Origin: Adiantum capillus-veneris
Lineage: Eukaryota; Streptophyta; Polypodiopsida; Polypodiales; Pteridaceae
DNA length: 64,000 nt
Direction: 5' to 3'
Assembly: GCA_014529385.2 (NCBI GenBank)
Contig: CM043950.1
Location: forward strand, 81,066,343 to 81,130,342
This document shows positions 1 through 12,470 of this stretch, in pieces; position 1 is the first letter of the stretch, and every line of letters starts with the position of its first letter. The notes under the pieces are model-generated. The model saw nothing but the letters and a program-made list of their open reading frames with translations, did no database searches and was not told the DNA's origin. The translations under genes were made by a program, and so were the position numbers.

Positions 1-2175
1 TTAATTTTGATACAAAAGTATTCAACTACACACCTAAGATGTCGTTGTTGTCATCTCTTTATGAGACCTGCACACTGGACTCGGTAGTTGTAGGCTTCAC
101 AAGCATTTCCTGAGAAGCAGTATTTGGAGGTGGTAGAGTGAGGAGCATGTTGGCGAGTACATTCTTTTTTGTCCTTAACAACGTCATTGTGCATTTTCTC
201 CTCATTTGGAGGAAATGTTCCCTCACTATATTCAAGAAACCAACGGAGAGATGTATATACGGTTCTCTGGAAGATGCAAGCAAGTTGCAATGGGGTGAAA
301 ATGTTGTTTGGGCTATTCTTATCTAGCAACTAGAACTATGGAAGGCAATATAAACCTAGGATGCAAGTGGATGTTAGCGACCAAATGCACTATTAATTGG
401 GGGACTAGGAGTGTCACAACACAGAAACCAACTCTTAGCCTTTCCACTCAAGTGATAGTCCGTGAGATATCACCTCCTGAGGAAATACAACCCAAAACAT
501 TGCATGTCCAAGAGATTGAACCATCTGTACCTATAGCCCAACCCTCTAGAGCTTCAACTTTTGTAGCTAAAACAAAGCATGAGACACACAAGACTCATTG
601 TAATTTAACAAAGAAAACATACAAATGGGTCCCTAAAGCTTCTTTAGCAACCATTTTTTTACGCTAAAAAACAAATGCCTTGTAAGAGACGCCCCACTTG
701 CTCCAAGAAATGTAAGAAAATGTTGTGTTGGATTCCTAAATGACTATTGGAAGCCCAAGGCTACTATGAAGGGAATGATCAAATCTGCGTGCCTACACAT
801 AAATTGTGTTCTTACCTGTCACCTATAGACCCGTGTGAGTCGAATCTTGTAACAATAAAGCCGATTGAAGATCGTGGGAAGGGAAATATCACATAATACT
901 ATACACCTAATTCGGAGCTAGTTTGGGTTTCCAAGCAAGAACGACTTGTATCACTCGACTCAAACATAGAAGATATTGCCTTAAGGTTTTGGCTTATCGC
1001 CTATATGGCCATTTGGATCCAATCACATAGAGATTTGTTGTAATGTCAGTCTTTGTGAGGTTAGGTTGATATATGTTTGGCAAAGCTATATCTTTTGATG
1101 CACAAGGAGGTTTACCAGTGGGTACATTTGTATGGCCGAATACAAGAAAAAGAATCTAAATCCATTAGAGTCATTTGTACTGTGTAAAAGGGAAAAGTCC
1201 ATGAGGCTAGGGAGGTGTCTTTTGAATGCTTTTATTATTGGACAACTAAGTTGGCCAAAGGTTGTAAGTTGACTAAGATGAGATATTGTAAGGCCTTGCA
1301 ATGGTGGGTGAGGTTTAGGAGGCTATATCATAGGCCTTGATGAAGACTATCTTTACCCAAAGAAGCACCCCTTCACAAACTATGTGATGTGGATGTAAAA
1401 TCCTGTTTGGGTTGGAAGACAGCCTCTGACTAAGAAAAAAAAAATTAACATAGGAGGATTGTGAAAGGGCTAGGTTAGTATCCCTCAATGAGGTTGCCAA
1501 TGGCTAGGGGAATTGCAAAAGAATAGGTAATATTTGCTGAGGGATAAGGAAAAAAGGGCTAGAATAAAGACCTTGTTTGCTAGCATGTGAACCTCTTCTC
1601 TCCTAAAATATTATCTATCCTTTTTTTTCAAGTCCGGTCAAGAATCAAATATTTAACCACATGGAAGCATGTAGTCTACCCTAAGTATAAAAGGATTTTT
1701 AAATTAAAAATTAAGCCTTTAAATTTGCATAGTTCGCACATATGCCTTCTCTGTAGACTTTCTCTCTCACTAGCTATTGTGCCTCACTGCTTGCACCCAA
1801 CATAGCCTATCTTCTTCAACAAGGGTACCAGTAAAAGGAGACATGCAAAGATTAAACTAAGAAAGGGTGTGTTATATCTATCAGAAATCTGGGTTTTTAA
1901 ATAAGTTCTTGAATGCACGTTGGTGAAATCTTGAGAGAAAACCTAGAAAACTCATATTAAGAACCCCTATTAGAGCTCACAAAAGGTGCCAATGCTTAGG
2001 CCTTAATACTTTTGGGGTCACCCGATGGTGTCAATATATATGTTGGTATTTTCCAATGGTGATAGTGATGCTCATACTGACAATGATACCAATGGTCACA
2101 TGGGCCATAATGTTTTGAAACATGCTACTACGAGTCTCTAACTTTGTTTTCTTCCCTCTCCCAAACACATGTATA
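1..2175. other. Decayed DNA with no recognisable gene
   Basis: No family could be recognised here. The longest plus-strand frame is 308-667 (119 codons). It reads on, through stops, into Lys- and Cys-rich text around 670-1030, which suggests an eroded retroelement rather than a living gene. The other short frames overlap in conflicting directions. No splice-bounded exon chain or LTR was seen. Confidence 0.4.
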
Positions 2176-2217
2176 ACACACGCACATGTGCATGTGCACG
2201 TGCACACACACACACAT
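2176..2217. repeat. Alternating purine-pyrimidine (CA/TG) microsatellite
   Basis: About 42 bases alternate strictly between purine and pyrimidine, as mixed CA, TG and CG steps that end in a pure (CA)n run. Such tracts can adopt Z-DNA. The tract lies in non-genic DNA. Confidence 0.8.
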
Positions 2218-5027
2218 CCCTGACACTCATTGACACTCATCTCTCTCATGTCCCCATTTCTCTCCCCTCTTGCCTTGCATAGTATTTGCTAATCCTAGTT
2301 TAGGTATATATTGTGGCTCCCCCTTGAAACTACCCACTATATTTAGTGGGAAGTAACCTTTGTAACTATTGGGCTATGATTTTGATCCAACTCGTGGGAA
2401 TCCCTCACCAACTTACCTCATATACGAGGGGGTACCACCAAAGGGTATTACTACCCCTCATTCTCTGCTATTGTTCTCTCCCTCTCCCTCTGATGAATTG
2501 TTTCCAAGCTCCTCATAGTCCGTTGTTTTACTTTCATTAATCTATGTACCTTAGTGTGATTCACATTGTGTATCTTCACTATTTCTTCATGGCTCTATGT
2601 ACCCCTATAAATGCATCCCTGCCTACTAATATTTGAGCTCTCTCAGCATCCTACCAAGGTCTATATCCACTTGGATCTTGCATATTGTGCCTATGCATGG
2701 ATTCTGTAATTGAATAGCAAGATTATGTGTGAATATCGAGGTCGCTTAAAAGATGGCATCCTACTCGAGGCCTCTTACTTTGCGCTATTGTCACCTATAT
2801 AAAAGGTGAGGGATTCTTGTTTCCCTCACTTAGCCTTGCAATACTGATTCTGAGAGTGTGAGGGAGATTCACTGTGCTTACTTTCTATTGTGCAACTCTA
2901 TCACCATAAGCATGGATATCGTAGAGAATACTTTTGCTTCTTAGGTTCTTTTTTCATTGACTTTCACCTTTCTAGGCAATTATGATAACCTATTCCTGTG
3001 TTTAAATGATTTGTTTTTGGGTTATTAAACTTGCTTTTTGATTGTATGATTTTGGTACATGCCTGGTCACTGCTTTTTGCAATACTATTGTAGCTTATAT
3101 TTTGGAATTAGCTATCATAAATGATTGGCTAGTTGATCATGTATCTTACAACCTATTGTAGGTATACTGGTTATATGGATTGTTTTTCAACCTTACTGGA
3201 CTGTTACTTTTTGAAATTGATGTGTATATATATATCAAAAACACAAACAAAAGCTTATTGTGGTTGCTACTTGGAATTTTAGTTTATAATAAGTGTAGCG
3301 TAGTGCTAGTTGAAGTAATTTGACCTTCATAAAACTTAGATCGATCCCCATAGCCTAGATTTGGTCCTCTTGGTGCTGAGAAATGCTAAATTCTAGATTT
3401 TGGCTTTGATTACATACTATTGATCTATTTTAATACTTGAGGATCTTTGTTGATTTTGAAAAGAATAGTACCTTTGTATAATTGAGTGAGGCACCATTGA
3501 AATTACAATAAAGTTGTGATTTTTAACCTGGTATTTACTCTTGTTCTAATGTAGATTTGAGGCTAATTTTTTATAAAGCTTGTCATTTGCAAAATATAGG
3601 TGCTATGCACAAAATCTGAATCATAAATTAAGATATCCTTAAATTTTTCTATGACTAATATGTTGATTTATCCATTGTTTGAGCTCTACCAATTTTTAGG
3701 CTTGTTGTATGGCTCTACATACAAAAATCTGAAATTTCGTTAAGAATAGCTTCTCAAAAATACTTTCAAAACATAATTGAAGGTTGAATGGAATAAACAA
3801 AAGTGGATTTCTTGGTTTAAATAAATGGACACTTTTTTATAGAAACGGACAATAGTCCTATGATTACTACTTGGAGAATGGGGTTTTAACCTAGTAACTT
3901 GTCTAGTGTCCTTGATTTGAATAAAAAGCTTACTAGAATTATGACTAGATTACTATATTCCTTCACTAAATAGGTTTTGAAAATGGTTGGCTTGGTCCAT
4001 GGATTGGAATATGGGTAAAAAACAAAAAATTCTTAATATGATTTTTTTGGTACTTTGAAAACATGATGATTGTTGGAGATCCCGAAGATGTCTCTTAGAG
4101 GATATGGTTTAATTTGGATACTTAAAAAAGGAAATTTACTTAAAATTAATTTATACTTCATAAAGAAAACGTATTGCTTTGTTGACTTCTGATGCTTTAC
4201 ATTATTATATACTCTAAATCTATATACAAATTAAGCCTTTTTGGATAGTAGTTTAAGTTAAACACATTTTAAGTAGTACAAGGCTAACAAGTGATAGATT
4301 CTTTGACACGTGTAATATGTATTCAAGGCTAACAAATCTATTTTCTTGTTTATATCCAAGATGCATGTGAGAATGCTATTTTTACTTAAAATCAGTTTAA
4401 CTTAGCTGTTGCTATCTGACTTTGAAGATCCTTGCTGTTTTTAACCAGGATGCCCCTCACAACTCCACTATTTTTGTATAGAATTATTGGGAATGATACC
4501 TCATTTTTAATATATTGTACAAAAATGAATCTAATATTGAGTCATTTTTGTACAAATCATTATCCAGTTATCTATAAAGATAGCTATTTTTTGAACATTT
4601 TGTTTATTTGCATATATGTATTAAGTTTAATACAACAACACACACATCCTAAACACAAGGCTTTCCTTGGTAAACTAGGGGGACCAAGATGCTGGCTTTA
4701 GATTATTTATGGTCTATAGGTTTTGATTGACCCACTATCTATAATTCCTTTTTAAATTGGCAGTTTTTAGGTGGTCTTTCTTTGACTATAGATTGTGTTC
4801 TTAGTCATGGTTGTTATGGTCTTTTGGCTCTTCCGGTTTTATATTGCAAGTTAATCCAAATTTACTCACCCATTTTTAATTAATTTAATTCTTGTATTTT
4901 TATAGCAGATGAACCATACGTGTGTCCTTGTAGTCAGCCACCTCATCTTAAAGCCACAAAATTTTGTAGTTCCACTATTATTCTTTTGGAAAATCTTTGT
5001 AATTATGAGGATCTTTGATTTGTAGCT
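2218..5027. other. AT-rich intergenic stretch, nothing recognised
   Basis: A/T-rich unique-looking sequence. The only open frame of any size (4432-4701, 89 codons) has no recognisable motif and low-complexity composition. No LTR, TIR or RNA gene was identified by eye. Confidence 0.5.
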
Positions 5028-5143
5028 AGCCCATTGATCTTTGAGCCAATCCGAATAAAATTTGAGTTGTAAAGTCTGCATTTGTAGCCCATTGATCTTT
5101 GAGCCAATCCGTGTAAAATTTGAGTTGTAAAGTCTGCATTTGA
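5028..5143. repeat. 58-bp direct tandem duplication
   Basis: Two adjacent copies of a 58-bp unit (5028-5085 and 5086-5143) differ at only a few positions. This looks like a local, fairly recent duplication with no coding content. Confidence 0.85.
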
Positions 5144-6032
5144 TTCTAAGCCTTGTAAGTCGAACACTTGGCCAAGATAAGTCCTAGAAATATAGAGCCT
5201 AATTTTTGTAAGTAGGAAATGAAACATTATCATTATTAAGGTTTTTGAATTTTTGGAGCATACGATTGAGAGCAACTGCTCTCTCACGCTTTGTGATCCA
5301 TTTTTCTTGAGCTCTGGTAATCCAAATTCAATTTCAATTGTTACATTGTGTTCCTTATCTATTGCTCTTCAACTTAAGTGTAATCATTGTCAATTTCATG
5401 GTGGTTCATGATGACGACCTATCCGTGAGATAAATCTGTTGTTTGAGTGTGTTAACGGTTGGCTTTTGAAATTTTTACCATAGGAGAGTGTTTTTAGACC
5501 ATAGGGTGACCTCTCTGGTATGTTCTGTTGTTGCAGTTTTCAAGAGCCTTATCATGATGGATCGTGATTTTGGTACCTTGTCAGATTGTGACCAAACTTA
5601 GTAGGATAGTGGCCCTAGGTGTCTTAGATTTCCTCCCAAAGTTTCGTTGCATTTGGACTTTGTTTGAGTGCCAAAATGGCGTGATGACTAAAAGCAATAA
5701 GACATGAAATAGACAATTTATTATATTGGAGAGTGATAAATTAGCTAGTGCAAGAGATAGCTTCATTTTGTAGGTTCACTTCTTGAGATTGACACCCTCA
5801 AGAAGTCTCTATGCCCCATCCGAGTTGCTTCCCTGAGTATTGGCATTATGTTAGTGCCAGATAGCTATGCTACGGACGTCCATCGTGATGACCCGCTAAC
5901 ATTGATGCCCTTGTTGGGGATAGTGATCCTTAGGTGGTGAGTGACCTAATCGTAGCTTTCACTTTTGAGACCTTTGATTTTGATTTCCACTCTATTTAAA
6001 TTGAAGAGAGACCGAGTGAGCTCAAGCTCATA
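5144..6032. other. Non-coding stretch upstream of a gag remnant
   Basis: No gene was recognised. The stretch leads into an open frame at 6033 and then gag-like sequence in the same orientation. It could be the leader or LTR of a decayed Ty3/gypsy-like element, but no LTR ends or primer site were found. Confidence 0.3.
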
Positions 6033-6530
6033 GTGCCCGTAGATTATAGAGGTGATAGATACTTTGATGAGGAAGTAAATATTTTTTTAGTTGTGCACAA
6101 TATCTTTATTGTGGACAAGTGGGGATTGAAAGGTAGGAAGGAGAAGGTTGATGTCAAACCTGAAGAGAAGCCGCCAAATTTGGACATTCCTAATGTGAAG
6201 CTCGGGCGAGTGAATGTAGGTACTCACGTTGACACAGACAACACGCATGTGGGTTTGTACAAGTATGATAATGGAGAGAAAATACTTTATTATAGATATG
6301 ATGAACCCAATGTGAGAGAGTTAATAGTGGAAAAATGCTTGTATGTATTCACGTACAAAGTGGAGAGCAATACTCAGGTGATCATGCTAAGCAAGTATGG
6401 TCGGAGATACTCTACTGTAGCCACAAAGATCTTGAGGGATATATGTACTTCAGAGGGCCACTCCACCAATACTATGTCATCCCCAGCATACATAGACCGA
6501 TTGTCTATGAAACAAGGCCAGAGATCATGA
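6033..6530 (+). CDS. Unrecognised 165-codon open frame, possibly part of a retroelement
   Basis: I do not recognise this protein. The frame is open for 165 codons and starts with MPVDYRGDRYF. It has a charged, Lys/Glu-rich middle around residues 30-55 and no signal peptide or membrane segment. It lies 0.3 kb upstream of, and in the same orientation as, a clear gag remnant. It may therefore be the N-terminal part of the same eroded polyprotein, or unrelated chance coding. It ends within 110 bases of further short frames, which suggests decay. Confidence 0.3.
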   Translation: MPVDYRGDRYFDEEVNIFLVVHNIFIVDKWGLKGRKEKVDVKPEEKPPNLDIPNVKLGRVNVGTHVDTDNTHVGLYKYDNGEKILYYRYDEPNVRELIVEKCLYVFTYKVESNTQVIMLSKYGRRYSTVATKILRDICTSEGHSTNTMSSPAYIDRLSMKQGQRS

Positions 6531-6819
6531 GAACGAGTCTTGTGAGAACAAGAGTGGAAGATTTATTTAGCCGACCAAATTTTTCAAAACCTAAACTGAT
6601 GGGATCCTTGAGTTTGAGGGTTCCAATGGCCACACATTGAGGCAATGAGGCTTTGAACATGATTTACACTACGACGGTGCCTAAGATAAGAACCAAGGGT
6701 ACATAGATGCAAAATCTAAGGAGAGAGTAACTGACCAAACTCCTTCCAGAGAACCTACCACTGGGTATGATGCGAGAGATGCTATAGTAGGAGAGCCTAG
6801 AATGATGAGGATGGTAGAA

Positions 6820-7356
6820 AAAATGCAAACGATGCAACCATCTCAATTGGAAAAGTGTGTGCCAAAAGGGTACAATGGATCATGAGATCCCTATGCATAT
6901 GTTTCTGTCTTTAAGTAAGTCTTAAGAGCAAAACAAGTTGTGAATTTCCATACGCAGTACAAAGGATTTGGTTTGACTTTGGAAGGAACATCCTTAACTT
7001 GGTTCCAATCCCTGAATATAGCCAATATTTCCTAAATATTGATCAACTTCTTGCAAGAATTTCTTGAGGAATTCTCTAAAAGAGAAATCAAAAACAACAC
7101 GATTTCCCAAATCCATGCTTTTAAGAAAAAAGAGAACAAAAAGGTGAAGGAAGCTACACTTTGCTTCAAATAGTATTTTTGAGAGATGTCATGTATGAGA
7201 GCTACTGTAAGATGATCGACTATCAGTTCTCTTCATAGAGGGCTTGAGAATGAAACTCTCAAGAAGGATCTACACTTGAAGGCATGCACCACATTAGAGC
7301 AAGTCACTAGGAAAGCATTGTACCTAGTTGACAACTGCAAGACTTACGGGAGGTAA
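6820..7356 (+). pseudogene. gag: Ty3/gypsy-like retrotransposon gag (capsid domain), inactivated by stop codons
   Basis: A single reading frame translates into a retrotransposon-gag-type capsid domain. It includes 'GTSLTWFQSL', 'NFLQEFLEEFSKREI', a Lys-rich helix, 'GLENETLKKDLHLKA' and 'LEQVTRKALYLVDNC'. The frame has no length change but several in-frame stops (TGA, TAA, TAA, TAG, TGA, TGA). Each can be produced from Arg CGA or Gln CAA/CAG by one C-to-T change, the pattern expected after long methylation and deamination. The zinc-knuckle part of the same polyprotein follows about 0.7 kb downstream. No protease, RT or integrase of this element was found in the window, so it is a fragment. The gypsy assignment rests on overall gag shape. 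Confidence 0.65.
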
Positions 7357-8019
7357 CGGAAGATGCAGACACAAATATCAGAACTCATTAGCGATTCAAC
7401 TACAAAACGAATAACTCCTACCTCAATCACACAAAATCTTGATCAAGTAGTTGAGAAAGTGATCCAAAGAATAAACCAAACATACAAACAGAATCCCAAT
7501 CTGTGACCACAACAGCCATAAGCAATAAATGCTCCGAGAATATTGAAGTGATGTTCTATTGAGAATAAATACACAAACCACAACACAAATGAATGTTTTT
7601 ACAACCAAAATTATGTGAGGTAAAGGCCGTACGGATCTCCAGCGGTGCAACAATTGCCACCACCTTCAAGGTACCCAACAATGCAGTACAAGGAGGGGAC
7701 AAATCACAACCTATGTTAAGCCAACAGCCAGCTTTGTCTCAAGACAATCAAGCCATTGTTCGAACCACTCATGAGTATACCAACGATGCCTCCAATAGAG
7801 CCTGTAGAAACTCATGTGAGAGAGTATGAAGGTGTAGTATATGCTACAAAAGAGTCCATTTTGGGCAAGCACAAATGAAGCTATAGAATCTTCATATGTG
7901 GCTCAAATAGTGAGAAACCAATTCACGATGGATGAAAATACGCTCATGTTCATAGCAACCAAAACTAAAAGCCTAGAGGATATCCTCCTAGGACAAGACA
8001 GCCGATGGGGGCACCACCA

Positions 8020-8772
8020 CGTGCCCACGTGCAAGGTCCATGCTATGAATGTGGAGGTGATCAATGGGCCCAAGTCTGTCCATGCAAGGGCTAGCAAAAA
8101 AATATCTTTGGATTCTATGATGGTTATGGAAAAGATCACTTCATCCAACATTGTGCTAAAAATACACACAACAAAGGGAAAGTGATCGTGAACGTCATTG
8201 GAGTTCTACCTTCTTTGAGCAGATTTGAGTTAGAGACGATAGTTCCTATCAAAGTGGTGACTAGAGCTCAAGCTCAAAAAGCAACAAAAAATAATCCAGT
8301 GGAGAACAAGCTAAAACTTGCAGAACAAACCCATTTTGAAAGTGGGTCAGTGTGGACTCAACGAAAATCTTGGAAAGCAAAAATAGACAAAATGAAGGCA
8401 AAGAGGCTAAGGGAAAAGATGGCCTTGGAGACTAAATTAAACCAAAAAAGAAAACAACTCAGACGTGAACAACAAAATAAAGAAAACGCCAAGGGAGCAA
8501 AAGAGTCGAAGACATTATTAGGAGTATCAGTATTGGTTGATAAAGTGAACGAGCACTTAGATGCCATGTTGCAAGCCTACAAGGTGAGGCTCAAAAACAA
8601 CCAAACACTAAAACAAACATTGTTTACCTATCTGCATCATGAAATAGAAACGAAACAAATGGAGATGTACAAAAGGCACATAGAGACAATTCAAGCTCTA
8701 ATGGATCCTAAAATGTTGAAAATACTGAGCAAGTCGTACTTGTACCAGAAAAAGAGAATGCAAGCGCACTAG
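8020..8772 (+). pseudogene. gag C-terminal segment: degenerate zinc knuckles plus Lys-rich coiled-coil-like tail
   Basis: One frame, broken by a single TAG near 8094, reads through a CX2CX4HX4C-type zinc knuckle whose His is replaced by Gln ('CYECGGDQWAQVC'). A second knuckle remnant keeps only 'DHFIQHC'. The open part continues as a 196-codon stretch (8182-8772) rich in Lys, Arg, Gln and Glu, with heptad-like spacing around residues 60-110. Order and orientation continue the gag remnant at 6820-7356. The function of the tail is unknown; it may be a linker before protease. Confidence 0.55.
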
Positions 8773-9224
8773 GGCTAAGTTATTCTCACCCAATGGTTTT
8801 TTTCCTCTACGTGAGTGAGAGCACAGCCACTGGTGGACTCCTCTTTCAATGAATAAGTCTTTTAACATTTTTAGTGCACGAGAATGGATAGTTACTTGAC
8901 TGCCACCCATCCATGATCAACAACCTTAGTCAATCCCCACTTACCACCCCACACGCACACATGATTCTTTGTTTTCTAATTACTACCACAATCTTTTAAT
9001 AGTTAAAATAATGGTTCTTTTAACTTCCCATCACATTGATTTTTTAAGACAAGCCTCGAAGACATCATTGGAAAATACTCTTTAACAAACAACCATCTTT
9101 AAACTTAAGACAAGGTACGATCACTTAGAATAAGCCTTGATAATCCTGACCCGTACTCAAATTGTCTCCACCACAACTATACATGGGTGAAAAACTCCAC
9201 CCTTCCTTATTCATAATCCGGGGT
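8773..9224. other. Intergenic spacer before the copia element
   Basis: No gene was recognised. This is the pre-insertion flank of the copia element that follows, and its last five bases (GGAAA, 9225-9229) are that element's left target-site copy. Confidence 0.5.
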
Positions 9225-9229
9225 GGAAA

Positions 9230-9550
9230 TGTTGAGATGTCGAGCTCTACATCTTGAGTTGGCATCCACTACGGGTCTTGGCTGCTTACGGCATTTACTC
9301 ATTGGCGCGTTAGGTGACCGACACAGAGGATCTCTGCCAGTGATTCTACAGCTGGACTACACTTATAGTGCCAGCTTAGTACGCTTCTAGCGAGTTCACA
9401 CTTAGTGACCGCATGTACATATGTGCTACTTTTCAGTTTTAGCACTTAGTCATTTTATACTCTCTTTTCTGTGAGAAGTAGAAGAAGCTTTCCATCTCTG
9501 TGTGCTTTGTGCTTGTCTTGTGTAGCTCTCTTGCATCCTCATTCTTTACA
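9230..9550 (+). repeat. 5' LTR of the copia element
   Basis: This 321-bp LTR starts TGTTGAGATGTC and ends ATTCTTTACA. It matches 44734-45053 nearly end to end (14 substitutions and one 1-bp indel by eye). The left target copy GGAAA lies immediately before it and the primer site immediately after. Confidence 0.95.
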
Positions 9551-9562
9551 TGGTATCAGAGC
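9551..9562 (+). other. Primer-binding site, tRNA-Met type
   Basis: TGGTATCAGAGC directly abuts the end of the 5' LTR. This is the usual initiator-tRNA-Met complementary site of plant copia elements, where minus-strand cDNA synthesis starts. Confidence 0.9.
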
Positions 9563-9840
9563 CTGGTGCAGGCAAGAGAGGCTAAGAGAGCAAGAGCATC
9601 ACAATCCCTTCGTTCGCAATCCACGACTAGATGCCGAAAGCACCCAGCGCAGCAGAAAAAGTTTCTGAACAAGTCTCCAAAGTGCAGTACACAGAGATTT
9701 ATTGTACAAGTACAGTGGTTGTATGTACGCTTGATTGTGAACACTCGTTGAGTGTAGAAAGCGTTACAGGTACCACGATAGCAGGTTCAGCAGATTTGCA
9801 GGTTTTGCAGATTGCAGCTATTTTGTCTTAGTGCTTCAAG
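9563..9840. other. Copia 5' leader
   Basis: Untranslated leader between the primer-binding site and the gag start at 9841. No internal feature was recognised. Confidence 0.6.
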
Positions 9841-10790
9841 ATGTCTGACGGTTTCAGTCAGATTGTCACTGAGAAGCTTGAGAAAAATAACTACCCTGCA
9901 TGGAAGTTCAGAATAACAAATTTCCTAAAAGGAAAAGGTTATTGGGACTATGTAGAAGGAGACAATGAAAAGGAACCAGAGATTCCCGAGGCAAATGCTA
10001 CAGCAGAACAAAGGAAAGCTTTGAGGGACTGACAACAAGGCCAGAGCAAAGTGATGTATTGGCTTTCTATGAGCATCACAATGGCATGATGGGCTATCTA
10101 CAGGATGCTGAAACCCCCGCCATTGCATGGAAAAAACTTAGGCAGAGTGTTCGAGGTGAACACCAAGGCCAGGAAGCTTCAACTAAAGTCGGAGCTAAAT
10201 CAGGTAAGAGGAACAACCTCTCCATCAATGATTATGCTTTGAAGATCAAGAGTATCATCGAGGCTCTTGGATCTATTAAAGTCTCAGTGGAACGATGACA
10301 TTTTCCGTGCATGCTTGGATGGTCTCTAGATGAGTATGTACATTTCGGTCTTCCATGAATACAAGAGACGACATCCCCGTGTTCAAGATTTGATTTCTAT
10401 GCTTATTCTTGAGGAAGAACCTTGACACATCTTCTTCTCATGGCAAAAATAATTCTGATAGGCCTTCTTCTATTCTTACTCCAACAGAGGTAGAGGTAGA
10501 GGTCGTGGTCGAGGCCAAGTGGTTGCAAGGGCAATTTCGAGAAAGGTCAATCAAATCAAAACAATACAAGTGGCAGGGGAAACCAGTCTCAAGGCAAGGG
10601 AGTCAAAGAGGTCGGGTGCAGGATCAAGTAGGCAGCAACATAATGTAGATAGCAAGAATGTTGGACTTGTGGTGAAAGAGGTCACATGTCACATGACTGT
10701 CCAAAGGAAAAGCAAGTGGAAAGAGAGAACAGGGCAACTATGCATCTACTAGCAGAGATGCAGATGACACAAAAACGAGCGCATGTTTGT
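9841..10790 (+). pseudogene. gag: Copia gag polyprotein, frameshifted
   Basis: The start reads MSDGFSQIVTEKLEKNNYPAWK, the classic copia gag opening in which the protein binds its own RNA ('NYPAWKFRITNFLKGKGYWDYV'). A stop after about 63 codons and later frame changes break it. Recognisable text resumes as 'NNLSINDYALKIKSIIEALGS'. Near 10658-10699 an intact CX2CX4HX4C nucleocapsid knuckle occurs (CWTCGERGHMSHDC). The product would package element RNA into virus-like particles; this copy cannot make it whole. Confidence 0.85.
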
Positions 10791-11245
10791 TATGCAGCAT
10801 GTAATGAATACAATGACTGCAGAGAATTCCACCCAAATGATGTTTGGTATGTGGATTCAGGTCCTCTAATCACATGACGTCTCGTGGAGAGTGGTTTAGA
10901 GATATGCGCAAACACAATGTGTCAGGCTATGTGCAGACAGGAGATGACACAGCTCACCATATTGCTCATGTAGGGGACATACCTCTAAATACAAAGAGTG
11001 GAATCAAAGTACTTAGCAGATATACTTCATGTCCCAAACATAACAAGAATCTTGTTTCTGCTGGACAAATGGTTGAGCAGGGTTTGCAGGATCCGCTTCA
11101 ATCCAAATGGCTGTTATGTAGAAGATTTCCAGAATGGCTGTAAGCTGATCACAGAGGGCAAATGTGTGGGAAGAATGTTTACGCTGAATGTAGACATGCC
11201 TGAGGTAAAAGCTGCATTATTTGCACAGGAACAGGTGTTGTAGCT
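10791..11245 (+). pseudogene. Copia aspartic protease and GAG-pre-integrase region
   Basis: 'WYVDSG' near 10850 is the copia protease active-site signature (DSG), followed in another frame by a remnant of 'SNHMT'. Text resembling the GAG-pre-integrase linker follows ('NGCKLITEGKCVGRMFTLN', ending around 11243). At least two frame changes disrupt it. The intact protease would cleave the Gag-Pol polyprotein. Confidence 0.8.
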
Positions 11246-12170
11246 GATGTTGACATTTGGCACAAACGCATTGGCCATGTCAATGAGCAGAGATTGCACA
11301 GCATGCAATCAAAACAGATTGTAAAAGGTTTGCCCAAATTCAAGTGGATGTATGCATAAAGTGTGTGCAGCAAAAACAGTCAAAGGGCTCATTTCCACAT
11401 GAGCGCAATGTATGTAAAAAGCCACTTGAGTGTGCACACAGATGTTTGGGTCCAACCGATACTGCAAGTATACATGGTTGCAGGTATTATGTCTCTTTCA
11501 TTGATGACCATACAAGGAAAGTATGGGTCTACTTCATGCGTAACAAAAGTGAAGTGTTTGGTCACTTTCAGGACTTCAAAGTCATGATTGAGAAGGAGAC
11601 AAATATGCAAATCAAGACATTGAGGTCAGATTGAGGGGGAGAGTACTTCTCCAATGATTTTTCAGATTTTCTGCGAATGCATGATATACGCAGGCAGTTT
11701 ACATGCAGATATACTCTACAGCAGAATGGGGTCGCAAAAAGGAAAAACAGGCACATTGTAGAGGTTGCACGTGCATTGATGAATGAAAATAACATGCCTC
11801 ATCATTTCTGGGCTAAAGCTGTAAATACAGCTGTGTACATTATGAACAAGACACCTACAGCTGCGATGCATGATGTAACGCCTGAGGAAAAGTTTACGGG
11901 TACAAAGCCTGATTTGGCACACTTGAAAGTGTTTGGTTGCATAGCTTACGTGCATGTACCAGATGAGTTGCGTAGGAAATTGATCCTAAAGCAGAGAATG
12001 TATTCTTGTGGATATTCCCTTGAACAAAAGGGTAACAGGTGCTACAATCCTACTACACGAGAATTACGAGTGAGCAGAGATATAGTCTTTGATGAGACGA
12101 GCACTGGTACAGTAATGCACATGGCACTATTGGGGCTGAAAAAGATGATGTGGTTCTACAAAATGTGAGG
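11246..12170 (+). pseudogene. Copia integrase
   Basis: An HHCC zinc-binding start is visible ('IWHKRIGHVNEQRLH' then 'CIKCVQQKQ'). It is followed by the rve catalytic core: 'FIDDHTRKVWVYFMRNKSE', then 'TLRSD', a TGA, then 'GGEYFSNDF' containing the catalytic Glu. 'NGVAKRKNRHIVEVARALM' and the C-terminal 'LKVFGCIAYVHVPDELRRKL' complete the copia pattern. The TGA sits where Arg or Asn is usual. The enzyme would insert cDNA with a 5-bp duplication, matching the GGAAA repeats. Inactive here. Confidence 0.9.
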
Positions 12171-12470
12171 CCACAGTCACAGGTTTTGAGTGGACCACAA
12201 GAGTCCTCTCTCGTGGCTCTGTTGAGAAGCCATGAATGGTAGACTACGTACGCAGTTTACTCCACCAGCAGATACAAGGAATGTATCACGAAAAGGAAAG
12301 GAAAAGGTTGATGAACCTCCCTTTATGGCTGATGCATCATCAGGGTTTTCACATGTAGACATGGATTCAAATTGTTCTGAACAAAGTCTTGATGAGGAAT
12401 TTGGAATTCCGACTGTCAGGACACCTGGTGTAAGGAAAGTACAGAAGATTAGAAGGGAAAAGGAGTGACC

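Noticed and set aside
7903-8169. 88-codon minus-strand frame
   Set aside because: It is the antisense shadow of the gag zinc-knuckle region.
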